Below, one piece after another: positions 1 through 7,193 of a stretch of 10,831 nt of DNA. The stretch comes from Halanaerobiaceae bacterium (GTDB lineage Bacteria > Bacillota > Halanaerobiia > Halanaerobiales > Halarsenatibacteraceae), in NCBI GenBank assembly GCA_003554685.1, contig PWHA01000143.1, positions 1-10,831 of the forward strand, written 5' to 3'. A program made the position numbers and the translations under genes. Below the pieces are notes generated by a model. The model made no database searches. It was given only the letters and a program-made list of their open reading frames with translations, and was not told the DNA's origin. The stretch's first letter is position 1. Each line of letters begins with the position of its first letter.

Positions 1-2
1 AC

Positions 3-422
3 AAACAGCTGCTCCCCGATCCCTGGGAAGATTTTGCCCGCAAGCATTATGAAGGTGAGGTAATCCAGGGCAGGATAACCAAGCTGGTTGATTTCGGTGC
101 CTTTATGGAAGTGGAAGATGGAATTGAAGGCTTGATCCATATCTCTCAGCTGTCTCACAAACATGTCAAGACCCCCGATGAGATCGTAGAAGTCGGGGAA
201 GAAAGAGATGCAAAGATTATCAACATTGATCCCGAGCAGAAGAGAGTTGGTTTAAGCTTAAAGGAACTGGAGGAAAAGCCTTCGGCTCCAGAAAAGAAAG
301 AGCAGTCTGAATCTTCTTCTCAGTCCGAAGAGGAGGAAGAAAAAGAAGACATGCCTTCCGGAGCAACAATAGGTGAAAGGCTGGGAGATCTAAAGAACCT
401 GATGTCTGACGATAAAGAGTAA
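3..422 (+). CDS. rpsA: Ribosomal protein S1-like RNA-binding protein, C-terminal part (5' end outside window)
   Basis: The frame is open from the left edge, so this is the last 139 residues of a longer protein. About residues 18-89 of the fragment form one S1 (OB-fold) RNA-binding repeat: it begins GEVIQGRITKLVDFGAFMEV, continues through GLIHISQLS, and ends with the typical VGLSLKEL. A strongly acidic, low-complexity Glu/Ser/Lys linker follows (about residues 90-121). The tail, TIGERLGDLKNLM, resembles the 'TLGDLFGDLK' end of many firmicute S1 proteins. S1 repeats bind single-stranded mRNA on or near the 30S subunit. In many clostridial lineages S1 is fused to or next to IspH (isoprenoid reductase); that cannot be tested here because the 5' part is missing. 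A strong terminator follows 26 nt after the stop, so this gene closes its transcription unit. The S1 domain is certain; the exact member of the S1 family is likely but inferred. Confidence 0.88.
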   Translation, partial: KQLLPDPWEDFARKHYEGEVIQGRITKLVDFGAFMEVEDGIEGLIHISQLSHKHVKTPDEIVEVGEERDAKIINIDPEQKRVGLSLKELEEKPSAPEKKEQSESSSQSEEEEEKEDMPSGATIGERLGDLKNLMSDDKE

Positions 423-447
423 ACAGGAACTCAATACAGACCATCTG

Positions 448-479
448 AAGAGGAGGATTACACAAATCCTCCTCTTTTT
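448..479 (+). terminator. Rho-independent terminator after the S1-like gene
   Basis: A 12-bp stem (448-459 paired with 465-476; core AAGAGGAGGA / TCCTCCTCTT) closes a 5-nt loop and runs into a T tract ending at 479. It lies 26 nt downstream of the S1 stop codon and separates that gene from the DUF512 gene. Confidence 0.9.
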
Positions 480-510
480 GTATTCTCTGCCGGTCCTTAT
501 CTGGTAATGG

Positions 511-587
511 TAATATCACCCCGGCAGACCCGGGACTGGTGGACTGATTGCCCGGTGGGTTGCTTACCCGGGTCAGATGTGATATTA
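511..587 (+). repeat. Long imperfect hairpin (77 nt) in the leader of the DUF512 gene
   Basis: Two nested, perfectly complementary arms are present. The outer arm is TAATATCAC at 511-519 with GTGATATTA at 579-587 (9 bp). The inner arm is GACCCGGG at 527-534 with CCCGGGTC at 567-574 (8 bp, GC-rich). They are separated by a 7-nt/4-nt internal loop and enclose a 32-nt loop. The structure ends 22 nt before the DUF512 start codon and just upstream of its ribosome binding site. It could be a leader RNA fold, a protein-binding dyad or a short palindromic (REP/MITE-like) element. I do not recognise a riboswitch family. The complementarity is plain; the role is unknown. Confidence 0.5.
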
Positions 588-609
588 TTTTGCTACAGGA
601 GGAAAGATT

Positions 610-1971
610 ATGGTTGAAATAAAGAGAGTTATCCCGGGCTCACCTGCTGAAAAAGCAGGTTTAGAGGCCGGATTAACAATTAAATCAATTAATGGCAGGA
701 AAATTCGGGATTATATTGATTATCTGGGCGAAGTCTCTACCAGCCCCTGGCTGGAACTTAAGGTCTGCCAGCAGGATCCTGAAAACTGCCGGAAGATTTA
801 TATCAACAGGGAAGCCGGTAGTGGTCTGGGCATAGAACCGGACGGAATAGTTTATGACGGATTGAAGAGATGCTGCAACAACTGCATTTTCTGTTTTCTG
901 GATCAGCAGCCTGAAAAGGTGAGAAAGAGCCTGACAATCAAAGATGATGATTATCGTTTTTCTTTTTTACAGGGCAGTTTTATTACTCTGACAAATTTAA
1001 CCAGCGAAGATCGTCAGAGAATTGTACAGGAGAGGCTTTCACCCCTGTACATTTCGGTCCATACTACCAATCCTGATTTAAGAGCTGAAATTATGGGAAA
1101 CCCTGAAGCTGCCAGCATCATGAAGGATCTGAAATTCCTGGCCGGGTCGGGTATTTCCTTTCATCTGCAGCTGGTATTAATTCCTGGCTATAATGAAAAG
1201 GAAGAGCTGGAAAGAACCCTGAATGATCTGGCCGGGCTGGAAGAAGCAGTGCTTTCCCTGGGTATTGTTCCGGTCGGACTCACCTCTCACCGGGAGAACC
1301 TGCCGGAGCTTGAAAGCTTTACTCCCCGACAGGCCGGGCAGGTACTTAAAAGAATTGAGAACTGGCAGAAAGAAAATCAGGAGACCTGGCTGGCAGGCTC
1401 GATTTATCCGGCCGATGAATTTTTTCTGATAACCGGCAGCAAAATTCCTGATGAGGAGTACTATGACGATTATCCCCAGTTGGAGAACGGGATTGGTCTG
1501 ACCAGACTGCTGAGAAATAATTACTGGAAGGCCAGAAAGCAGTATCCTGAGAGATTATCAGCCAGGAAATCGCTGGCTCTGGTAACCGGCAAACTGGGCA
1601 ATCAGGCTCTGAAGCCCCTGACAACAGATCTTAATGGAATTCCAGGGCTTAAAGTGGAAGATATTCAGGTTGAGAACAGGTTTTTAGGTGAGCAGGTTAC
1701 CGTTACCGGTCTGCTGGCTGGAGAGGATATAATACAAACTTTGCAGCAGAAAGAAATTTCAGCCGATCTTGTTATACTTCCGGATATCATTTTCAATGAT
1801 GCAGGGCTGACCCTGGATGGTTATGATCGAGCTGAGATAATTGAAGCCCTTCCCGGGAAAGAAATTAAGTTCTGTGAAGGTCCGGGAGAGTTATTGGAGG
1901 TGGTTTTTGATGAAAAAGCCGGTGGTGGCAATATTCGGCAGGCCGAATGTGGGAAAATCAACGCTCTTTAA
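610..1971 (+). CDS. DUF512 family radical-SAM protein with N-terminal PDZ domain
   Basis: This 453-residue protein belongs to the family annotated as DUF512 / Fe-S oxidoreductase related to NifB/MoaA. Residues about 1-65 form a small PDZ-like domain (VIPGSPAEKAGLEAG). Residues 88-95 hold the radical-SAM cluster motif CX3CX2C (C88, C92, C95) in the family context RCCNNCIFCFLDQQP, followed by the conserved KDDDYRFSFLQGSFITLTNL. The C-terminal half carries the DUF512 domain, ending in ILPDIIFNDAGLTLDG and GPGELLEVV. Such proteins should bind a [4Fe-4S] cluster and cleave S-adenosylmethionine; the physiological reaction is not established to my knowledge. The start is set by a strong AGGAGGAAAG site 7-13 nt upstream. 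The last 20 codons (residues 434-453) overlap der in another frame and look like an extension beyond the usual end near LLEVV. The DUF512-der pairing is common in anaerobic firmicutes. Confidence 0.92.
   Translation: MVEIKRVIPGSPAEKAGLEAGLTIKSINGRKIRDYIDYLGEVSTSPWLELKVCQQDPENCRKIYINREAGSGLGIEPDGIVYDGLKRCCNNCIFCFLDQQPEKVRKSLTIKDDDYRFSFLQGSFITLTNLTSEDRQRIVQERLSPLYISVHTTNPDLRAEIMGNPEAASIMKDLKFLAGSGISFHLQLVLIPGYNEKEELERTLNDLAGLEEAVLSLGIVPVGLTSHRENLPELESFTPRQAGQVLKRIENWQKENQETWLAGSIYPADEFFLITGSKIPDEEYYDDYPQLENGIGLTRLLRNNYWKARKQYPERLSARKSLALVTGKLGNQALKPLTTDLNGIPGLKVEDIQVENRFLGEQVTVTGLLAGEDIIQTLQQKEISADLVILPDIIFNDAGLTLDGYDRAEIIEALPGKEIKFCEGPGELLEVVFDEKAGGGNIRQAECGKINAL
1896..1900 (+). promoter_or_regulatory. 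Ribosome binding site that fixes the der start
   Basis: GGAGG lies 9 nt before ATG 1910, inside the 3' end of the DUF512 gene. The reading frame stays open to an ATG at 1841, but that would add 23 residues with no homology to Der and no comparable site. The product from 1910 begins MKKPVVAIFGRPNVGKST, as expected for the family. Confidence 0.85.
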
Positions 1972-3232
1972 TCGTTTTGTAGGAGAAAAAAGAGCAATCG
2001 TGGAAGGGACTCCCAATTTAACCCGGGACCGAATTTACGGTAATGCGGAATGGCAGGGCCGGGAGTTTCTGGTGGTTGATACAGGCGGCATTGAACCGGA
2101 TCCTGATTCAGAGATAAAATCTCTGGTTCTATACCAGGCCCGTCAGGCCATAGCTGAAGCAGATCTGATACTCTTCGTGGTTGATAATCGCGAGGGTCTT
2201 ACCGCCCGGGACAGGGAGATTGCTGATATATTAAGAAGATCACAAACAGAAGTAATTGTGGTGGCCAATAAAACTGAAAATTTTAGCGAAGAAAATAAAC
2301 CCTGGGAATTTTACTCCCTGGGTTTTGAAAGAGTTATTGCCATATCTGCCGAGCACGGCAAAAATACCGGCAACCTTTATGAAGAGATGGTGAGCTTGCT
2401 GCCGGAAGACAGCATCGAAGAGATTACCGGAGAGGAACCGCTCCAGGTTGCCGTGGTAGGCAAACCCAATGTTGGTAAGTCTTCACTGGTAAATTATGTG
2501 CTGGGACAGAATCGGGTACTGGTTACTGCAGATCCGGGGACCACCAGGGATGCCATCGACACCCAGGTTGAAATCAATGGCTCCAGATTTAACCTGATTG
2601 ACACTGCCGGCCTGAGAAAAAAGGCCAAGGTTGACTGGTCGGTGGAATATTACAGCAATCTGAGAGCCATCAGAGCCATGGACCGGGCTGATGTGGTGCT
2701 GATGATGATAGATGCCGGCGAGGGCGTTACCTCCCAGGATAAGAAAATTGTGGGTTATGCCCATGATGAGGGCAAACCCATTGTCCTGGCAGTCAATAAG
2801 TGGGATACCCTGGAGAAGGACAGCACTACCGCCCGGGATTATCAGGATGAAATCTATTATCAGCTTAAATTCTTAAATTATGCTCCGGTTGTCTTTGTTT
2901 CGGCCCTGACCGGCCAGCGGGTTGAGGAACTATTTGAACTGGTAGAATATGTTTTTGATCAGGCCTCACTCAGAGTTAAAACCGGCCTGTTGAATGAAGT
3001 GATTCAGGAAGCAGTCCAGTTAAAACAGCCTCCCTCCTACAAGCAGAAAAGACTCAAGATATATTATGTCACCCAGACTTCTGTGCGGCCGCCTACCTTC
3101 ATTTTTTTTGTTAATGATCCCGAATTGATGCATTTTGCCTATCAGCGGTATCTGGAAAACTCCCTGCGGGAAGCCTTTGGTTTTATCGGTTCTCCACTCT
3201 GGCTCAAGTTTAGAAACAGGAAATCTGAATAA
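1910..3232 (+). CDS. der: Ribosome-assembly GTPase Der (EngA)
   Basis: Der is a cytoplasmic double GTPase needed for maturation of the 50S ribosomal subunit. The 440-residue length matches the family. GTPase domain 1 shows G1 GRPNVGKST (10-18), G2-like TPNLTRDR (34-41, with Asn where Gly is usual), G3 DTGG (57-60) and G4 NKTE (120-123; Glu in place of Asp, as I recall from some thermophile Der proteins). GTPase domain 2 shows G1 GKPNVGKSS (184-192), G2 DPGTTRDAID, G3 DTAGLRKK (231-238), G4 NKWD (296-299) and G5 SAL (331-333). The rest, from about residue 355, is the KH-like RNA-binding domain (YYVTQTSVRPPTFIFFVN). The first 62 nt, including the codons for the domain 1 P-loop, overlap the DUF512 gene, so the two are probably translationally coupled. 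plsY begins 28 nt after the stop. Confidence 0.97.
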   Translation: MKKPVVAIFGRPNVGKSTLFNRFVGEKRAIVEGTPNLTRDRIYGNAEWQGREFLVVDTGGIEPDPDSEIKSLVLYQARQAIAEADLILFVVDNREGLTARDREIADILRRSQTEVIVVANKTENFSEENKPWEFYSLGFERVIAISAEHGKNTGNLYEEMVSLLPEDSIEEITGEEPLQVAVVGKPNVGKSSLVNYVLGQNRVLVTADPGTTRDAIDTQVEINGSRFNLIDTAGLRKKAKVDWSVEYYSNLRAIRAMDRADVVLMMIDAGEGVTSQDKKIVGYAHDEGKPIVLAVNKWDTLEKDSTTARDYQDEIYYQLKFLNYAPVVFVSALTGQRVEELFELVEYVFDQASLRVKTGLLNEVIQEAVQLKQPPSYKQKRLKIYYVTQTSVRPPTFIFFVNDPELMHFAYQRYLENSLREAFGFIGSPLWLKFRNRKSE

Positions 3233-3248
3233 TTTAATTCCAATTATT

Positions 3249-3255
3249 GAGGAGG
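3249..3255 (+). promoter_or_regulatory. Ribosome binding site that fixes the plsY start
   Basis: GAGGAGG stands 5 nt before ATG 3261. The frame is open upstream to 3135 inside der, but only the product from 3261 starts with the hydrophobic first helix of PlsY (MRLVLFLLLAYFIGSIPTGY). The longer reading would add 42 residues without homology. Confidence 0.85.
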
Positions 3256-3260
3256 TTAAT

Positions 3261-3863
3261 ATGAGGCTGGTTCTTTTTTTGCTACTGGCTTATTTCATCG
3301 GTTCGATACCCACCGGTTATCTCTTTGTAAAAAAATTTTTGGGAGTTGATATCAGACAGTACGGCAGCGGGAATGTGGGGGCCACCAATGTTGCCAGAAA
3401 GCTGGGTTTCAAGATGGGGGCGGCGGTAGCCCTGATTGATATAATGAAAGGCTTTATTCCTGTCATGGCTGCCCGCTTTTTTCTGGGAGTGGAGCCGGCC
3501 TATCTGCTTTATTTGATTGGCTTTGCAGCGATTATCGGTCATGACTGGTCGGTATTTCTGGGCTTTGATGGAGGTAAGGGGGTGGCCACCACTTTTGGAG
3601 TTATTCTGGCTGCTGCTCCTTTAAGCTTTGTGGTACTGGGTCTTATCTGGCTGGTTATTACTTTCAGCATCAGGATTGTTTCTCTGGCCTCTTTGCTGGG
3701 TGCTTTGACCCTGCCGGTGACGGTTTATATTTTCAGCAGCGACCCGGCTCAGGCAGCTATGGCCCTGATTCTCTTTGTTTTTGTGGTCTATACCCACAGA
3801 GAAAATATAAACCGGCTTTTAAAGGGTGAAGAAAAGCGTATCAGGCCGGGTTCGGAAAAATGA
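3261..3863 (+). CDS. plsY: Glycerol-3-phosphate acyltransferase PlsY (acyl-phosphate dependent)
   Basis: PlsY transfers an acyl group from acyl-phosphate to the sn-1 position of glycerol-3-phosphate in the inner membrane, giving lysophosphatidic acid. The 200-residue length fits the family. Several hydrophobic helices are visible (about 1-23, 54-75, 80-100, 112-137, 140-160, 165-178). Three family motifs are present: motif 1 GSGNVGATNVAR (35-46), motif 2 GFDGGKGVATTFG (101-113) and motif 3 HRENINRLLKG (179-189). In motif 2 residue 103 is Asp where Lys is the most common residue (FKGGKG). The gene is followed after 24 nt by gpsA, whose product makes its substrate, so the two form a functional pair. 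The C-terminal tail is short and charged. The assignment is firm. Confidence 0.96.
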   Translation: MRLVLFLLLAYFIGSIPTGYLFVKKFLGVDIRQYGSGNVGATNVARKLGFKMGAAVALIDIMKGFIPVMAARFFLGVEPAYLLYLIGFAAIIGHDWSVFLGFDGGKGVATTFGVILAAAPLSFVVLGLIWLVITFSIRIVSLASLLGALTLPVTVYIFSSDPAQAAMALILFVFVVYTHRENINRLLKGEEKRIRPGSEK

Positions 3864-3887
3864 TTATGCTGAAAAAGGGGTGATTAC

Positions 3888-4922
3888 ATGAGTTCCAGAA
3901 TTGCAGTAATAGGCGGAGGAAGCTGGGGTACAGCAATTGCAGTCAACCTGACGAGAAATGATCATACCGTTATATTTTATCTACGGCGGGAGGAACAGGT
4001 AGAGAGCATAAAGAAGACTAGGGTCAACCGGGATTATTTTCCGGAACACAGGTTGCCTGAAATCATTAAACCAACCTCTGATCTGCAGCAGGCGGTGGAG
4101 GATAGCGATATTATTTTTATTTAAGTTCCGACATCTTCTACCAGAGAAATTTTAGCTGAACTTAAGCCCTTTCTCAAATCCGGTGCCACCATAGTTTCCA
4201 CGGCCAAGGGAGTTGAGGAAAATTCCCTTCAGACCAATTCGGAAATAATTGCTGAAGCTATCAGTCCGGAGGAAAAGCTCGCCGTTCTTTCCGGTCCGAC
4301 CCATTCCGAGGAGGTAATGGTTGGCAAACCAACTGCTGCAGTTGTTGCCAGCCAGGAGGAGCAGGCAGCCCGGAAGATTCAAAGGCTGATGAGCAATAAA
4401 ACCTTCAGGGCCTATACCAATCCTGACGTGGTAGGCGTGGAGCTGGGAGGAGCCGTAAAAAATATTATTGCTGTGGCTGCCGGAATTGCCTATGGTCTGG
4501 ACTACGGTGATAATGCCGTGGCAGCCCTGATAACCCGGGGACTGGCTGAAATGAGCCGTTATGGCCGGGAGAGAGGTGCTAAAATTTTCACCTTCTCGGG
4601 GCTGGCGGGGCTGGGAGATCTGGTGGTTACCTGCAACAGCACCCACAGCAGAAATAGAACCTTCGGTTATAAAATCGGACAGGGCAAGAGTTTTGCCCGG
4701 GCTGAAGAGGAGGTAGGACAGGTTGTGGAAGGAATTAAAACAACCAGAGCCCTGTATCAGGCTTTACAGGAAGAGAAAATCAAAACTGAAATGCCAATTA
4801 CAGAAGAAATATATCAAGTTTTATTTGCCGGCAAAAGCCCGGATAAAGCAGTGGAAGATCTGATGACCCGGGACCCTAAAAGGGAGATTGAAGAGGTTGT
4901 CAGCATGAATAAATGGATATAA
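3888..4922 (+). pseudogene. gpsA: NAD(P)H-dependent glycerol-3-phosphate dehydrogenase, interrupted by an in-frame TAA
   Basis: GpsA reduces dihydroxyacetone phosphate to glycerol-3-phosphate for phospholipid synthesis. Read through the stop, the frame has 344 codons before the final TAA, normal for the family. The N-terminal part has the nucleotide-binding motif GGGSWGTA (9-16) and runs to DIIFI (74-78). Codon 79 (4122-4124) is TAA, where the family usually has a small residue before VP. The same frame continues with VPTSSTRE, STAKGVEEN, LSGPTHSEE, the catalytic-lysine region ELGGAVKNI, GDNAVAALITRGLAEM and GLAGLGDLVVTCNSTHSRNR, all intact. No frameshift is involved. No ATG, GTG or TTG occurs in frame between 4125 and the ATG at 4317; that ATG has GAGGAGGT only 1 nt upstream, too close for normal initiation, and starting there would lose the NAD-binding fold. 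The start at 3888 has an AAGGGG site. It may be a real nonsense mutation, a base-call error or readthrough. Family identity is certain; functional state is open. Confidence 0.9.
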
Positions 4923-5073
4923 TAGTAAAAATATTTAATTTAATGAGGTAAAAAGCAGGATAAATGTTGGATATCTCAAGGTTTTTAGTAATTTTCTTTG
5001 AATTTAAGCAGGAGTTTTATGGAGTATCACGAATATAAAGAATAAGTAAAAATCTTATTCAGGAGGTGAGATT

Positions 5074-5379
5074 ATGACCAAGACTGAATTAATCGATCAT
5101 GTGGCCGAAAAAACCGGTAATACCAAAAAAGACTGTAATGAAATTATCAACACCACCTTTGATTCCATCATGGAATACCTGAAGCAGGAGGCCAATAAGA
5201 AGCAGGATTCCAGGGACAATGTTCAGATCATCGGATTTGGCAGCTTTGAGGTTAGAGACAGAAAAGCCCGTCAGGGTAGAAATCCTCAGAATCCCGATGA
5301 GACCATCAAGATTCCTGCCAGAAAGGTTCCTGTTTTCAGAGCAGGCAAAACTTTTAAAGAAACCGTTAAAGATAAGTAG
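5074..5379 (+). CDS. hup: HU family DNA-binding protein
   Basis: HU is a small dimeric nucleoid protein that binds and bends DNA. The 101 residues start MTKTELIDHVAEKTGNTKKD (helix 1-2 region) and contain the core VQIIGFGSFEVRDRKARQGR, the arm-tip RNP motif followed by IKIPARKVPVFRAGK, and a final helix FKETVK. The common length is about 90. The extra residues lie mainly between helix 2 and the first beta strand (KQEANKKQDSRDN, about 8 longer than typical) plus one in the arm (NPQNPDETIKIP). A strong AGGAGGTGAG site precedes the start. Transcription may come from upstream, since no terminator is visible after gpsA, or from a promoter in the AT-rich 151-nt gap that I could not locate with confidence. 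A strong terminator follows. HU versus IHF subtype cannot be settled, but HU fits best. Confidence 0.95.
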   Translation: MTKTELIDHVAEKTGNTKKDCNEIINTTFDSIMEYLKQEANKKQDSRDNVQIIGFGSFEVRDRKARQGRNPQNPDETIKIPARKVPVFRAGKTFKETVKDK

Positions 5380-5461
5380 GATTAAAAACAAACATTATAA
5401 TTTAGTATTTTTCAATCCAATTTTTTTTACAGCTTAAATTCAGTAATACATATTGCTGAAT

Positions 5462-5493
5462 AAAAAAGAGGGGCTTAATCGCCCCTCTTTTTT
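5462..5493. terminator. Bidirectional Rho-independent terminator after hup
   Basis: A perfect 13-bp stem (5462-5474 with 5481-5493; core GAGGGGC / GCCCCTC) has a 6-nt loop. It is flanked by six A on the left arm and six T on the right arm, so it could terminate transcription from either side. It closes the housekeeping block. Confidence 0.93.
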
Positions 5494-5656
5494 ATTTTCG
5501 GGAATCAGCCCTACATTTCCGGTAATTATTAAGATATATTTATTTAAATGTAAAGTTATCCCATAGGAGTTATAAATTTTTATCTGATAACTTAATTCCG
5601 GCAGCGGTGAAGGAGAAATAAGATATTTATAGAAATTATAATTAACAGAGAAAAAG

Positions 5657-5685
5657 TTGACATTCAAAAAAAGCCAAAAAATAAA
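5657..5685 (+). promoter_or_regulatory. Sigma-A-type promoter for the peptidase gene
   Basis: A perfect -35 TTGACA (5657-5662) is followed after 17 nt by AATAAA (5680-5685; 4 of 6 matches to TATAAT). Transcription would start near 5692, leaving a leader of about 26 nt that holds the AAAGGATGAG ribosome binding site for ATG 5718. The rest of 5494-5656 is AT-rich and non-coding. Confidence 0.6.
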
Positions 5686-5717
5686 CAGCACAATATTTCT
5701 GAAAGGATGAGAGAATA

Positions 5718-7172
5718 ATGCCAGCAAGACAGGAGATAAAGAAAATTTTGGACAGCTATCAGGATAAACTAACAGAAAGTCTTCAGGAATTAATCCAGTA
5801 TAAAAGTGTCCAGGGTGAGCCCGAAGAGGACAGGCCCTTTGGACCCGAAGTGGGGGAATGTCTTATCGGAATGCTGGAAATGGCTGATGCGATGGGGATG
5901 AGAACCAGCAACCTGGAAGACTATGCCGGCACGGTTGAAATTGGTGAAGGGGAGGAAATGCTGGGGATATTATGCCATCTTGATGTTGTTCCTGCCGGTG
6001 ATGACTGGGATTATGACCCCTATGCCGGGGTGGTTGAAAAGGGAAGAATTTACGGCCGGGGTTCCCTGGATAATAAGGGGCCGGCAGTTGCTTCTCTCTA
6101 TGCCATGAAGACCATTCTGGATCTGGGATTAAAGCTCAACAAAAGGGTGAGGTTGATTCTGGGAACCAATGAGGAAAGTGGCTGGAAAGGCATGGAATAC
6201 TATAATAAAAATGCTGAAGTTCCCACACTGGCCTTCAGCCCTGATGCTGTTTTTCCTGTCATTCATGCTGAAAAGGGAATTTTAGTTTTTGATCTCCTGG
6301 AGGAGTATAACTCCGGCGGAGATGATTATCAGGCAGAGGATAACCAGCCTTCAAAGGGCTGGGTTAAGGTCAAATCAATATCCGGAGGTAATGCCCCCAA
6401 TATGGTACCGGATAGAGCCTCAGCTCTGGTTAGCGGGGAAAGGAAGTATCTCCAGGATAAAATTGCTGAGTATCAATCCGATTATCCAGAGGACATTAAA
6501 CTGAAAACCATCAACAGTGAAGAAAGTGAAATTCTGGTTAAGGGAATTTCAGCCCACGGCAGCCTGCCGGCTGATGGGGTAAATGCTGTTTCTCATCTTA
6601 TCTGTCTGCTGGCAGAAATGAACCTTACACCCGGGAATATTGAGAATTTCATAAAAGCCTATCAAAAATTAATTGGAACAGATTATTATGGAGAAAATAT
6701 TGGCTGTGATGTCTGCGATGAAATATCCGGCCGGCTGGTTTTTAATGTGGGGCAGATTGAAGTTGATGAAAAAGAGGCCCGGATCACAGTTAATATCAGA
6801 TACCCGGTCAGCTATCAGAGCGAGAAAATATTCCAGAGTTTGACTGAAAAAATTTCGAAGTTTGACTGGCTGCTAGAAAGAAAGGAGCATAAAGCGCCGC
6901 TGCATGTGGAGAAAGATGACAGGCTGGTGGAAAGCCTGATGCAGGTTTACCGGGATGAAACCGGAGATGATAAGGCCGAGCCGATTGCTATAGGGGGAGG
7001 GACCTATGCCAGGGCAGTTCCCAGGGGTGTGGCCTTTGGCCCTTTATTTCCCGGTCAGCCCGAGCTGGCCCATCAAAAGAACGAATACATGGAAATTGAA
7101 GATCTGATGTTAAATGCTCTAATCTATGTCAGGGCAATTATAGAACTGGCAGCAGATGAAAAAATAAATTGA
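5718..7172 (+). CDS. pepV: PepV-type dipeptidase, M20 family zinc metallopeptidase
   Basis: PepV-type enzymes are cytoplasmic, zinc-dependent dipeptidases that release amino acids from short peptides. The 484-residue length is typical. The metal site and catalytic residues of the M20 family are all visible: HLDVVPAGDDW (H87, D89), GRGSLDNKGP (D118, bridging ligand), TNEESGW (E152 general base, E153 ligand), FSPDAVFPVIHAEKG (D176) and ELAHQKNEYMEI near the C-terminus (H452). The middle (about 190-390) should be the lid/dimerisation insert, with ISAHGSLPADGVNA carrying the conserved His-Gly-Ser-Pro-Ala-like segment seen in this family. No signal peptide is present. The promoter at 5657-5685 and the terminator at 5462-5493 make this the first gene of a new unit, and the membrane protein gene follows after 21 nt. 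Substrate range (dipeptides, carnosine-like peptides) cannot be read from the sequence. Confidence 0.92.
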   Translation: MPARQEIKKILDSYQDKLTESLQELIQYKSVQGEPEEDRPFGPEVGECLIGMLEMADAMGMRTSNLEDYAGTVEIGEGEEMLGILCHLDVVPAGDDWDYDPYAGVVEKGRIYGRGSLDNKGPAVASLYAMKTILDLGLKLNKRVRLILGTNEESGWKGMEYYNKNAEVPTLAFSPDAVFPVIHAEKGILVFDLLEEYNSGGDDYQAEDNQPSKGWVKVKSISGGNAPNMVPDRASALVSGERKYLQDKIAEYQSDYPEDIKLKTINSEESEILVKGISAHGSLPADGVNAVSHLICLLAEMNLTPGNIENFIKAYQKLIGTDYYGENIGCDVCDEISGRLVFNVGQIEVDEKEARITVNIRYPVSYQSEKIFQSLTEKISKFDWLLERKEHKAPLHVEKDDRLVESLMQVYRDETGDDKAEPIAIGGGTYARAVPRGVAFGPLFPGQPELAHQKNEYMEIEDLMLNALIYVRAIIELAADEKIN

Positions 7173-7193
7173 TGCTGGATGTGAACTTTTGTT

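Noticed and set aside
1841..1909. Longer der start at 1841
   Set aside because: The extra 23 residues lie inside the DUF512 gene, have no Der homology and no good ribosome binding site; ATG 1910 has GGAGG at 9 nt.
4317..4922. Separate 201-codon gene starting at ATG 4317
   Set aside because: It is the same frame as the upstream gpsA part; the homology begins well before this ATG and the SD-like GAGGAGGT lies only 1 nt from it, so it is the 3' part of the interrupted gpsA.
4964..5038. 24-codon ORF between gpsA and hup (starts MLDISRFLV)
   Set aside because: Its ribosome binding site is weak and poorly spaced, the composition is that of random AT-rich DNA, and no family is recognisable.
5440..5727. 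Minus-strand ORF of 95 codons across the gap between hup and the peptidase gene
   Set aside because: It runs through the bidirectional terminator and the peptidase promoter and start, lacks a recognisable domain, and has a low-complexity AT-driven composition.
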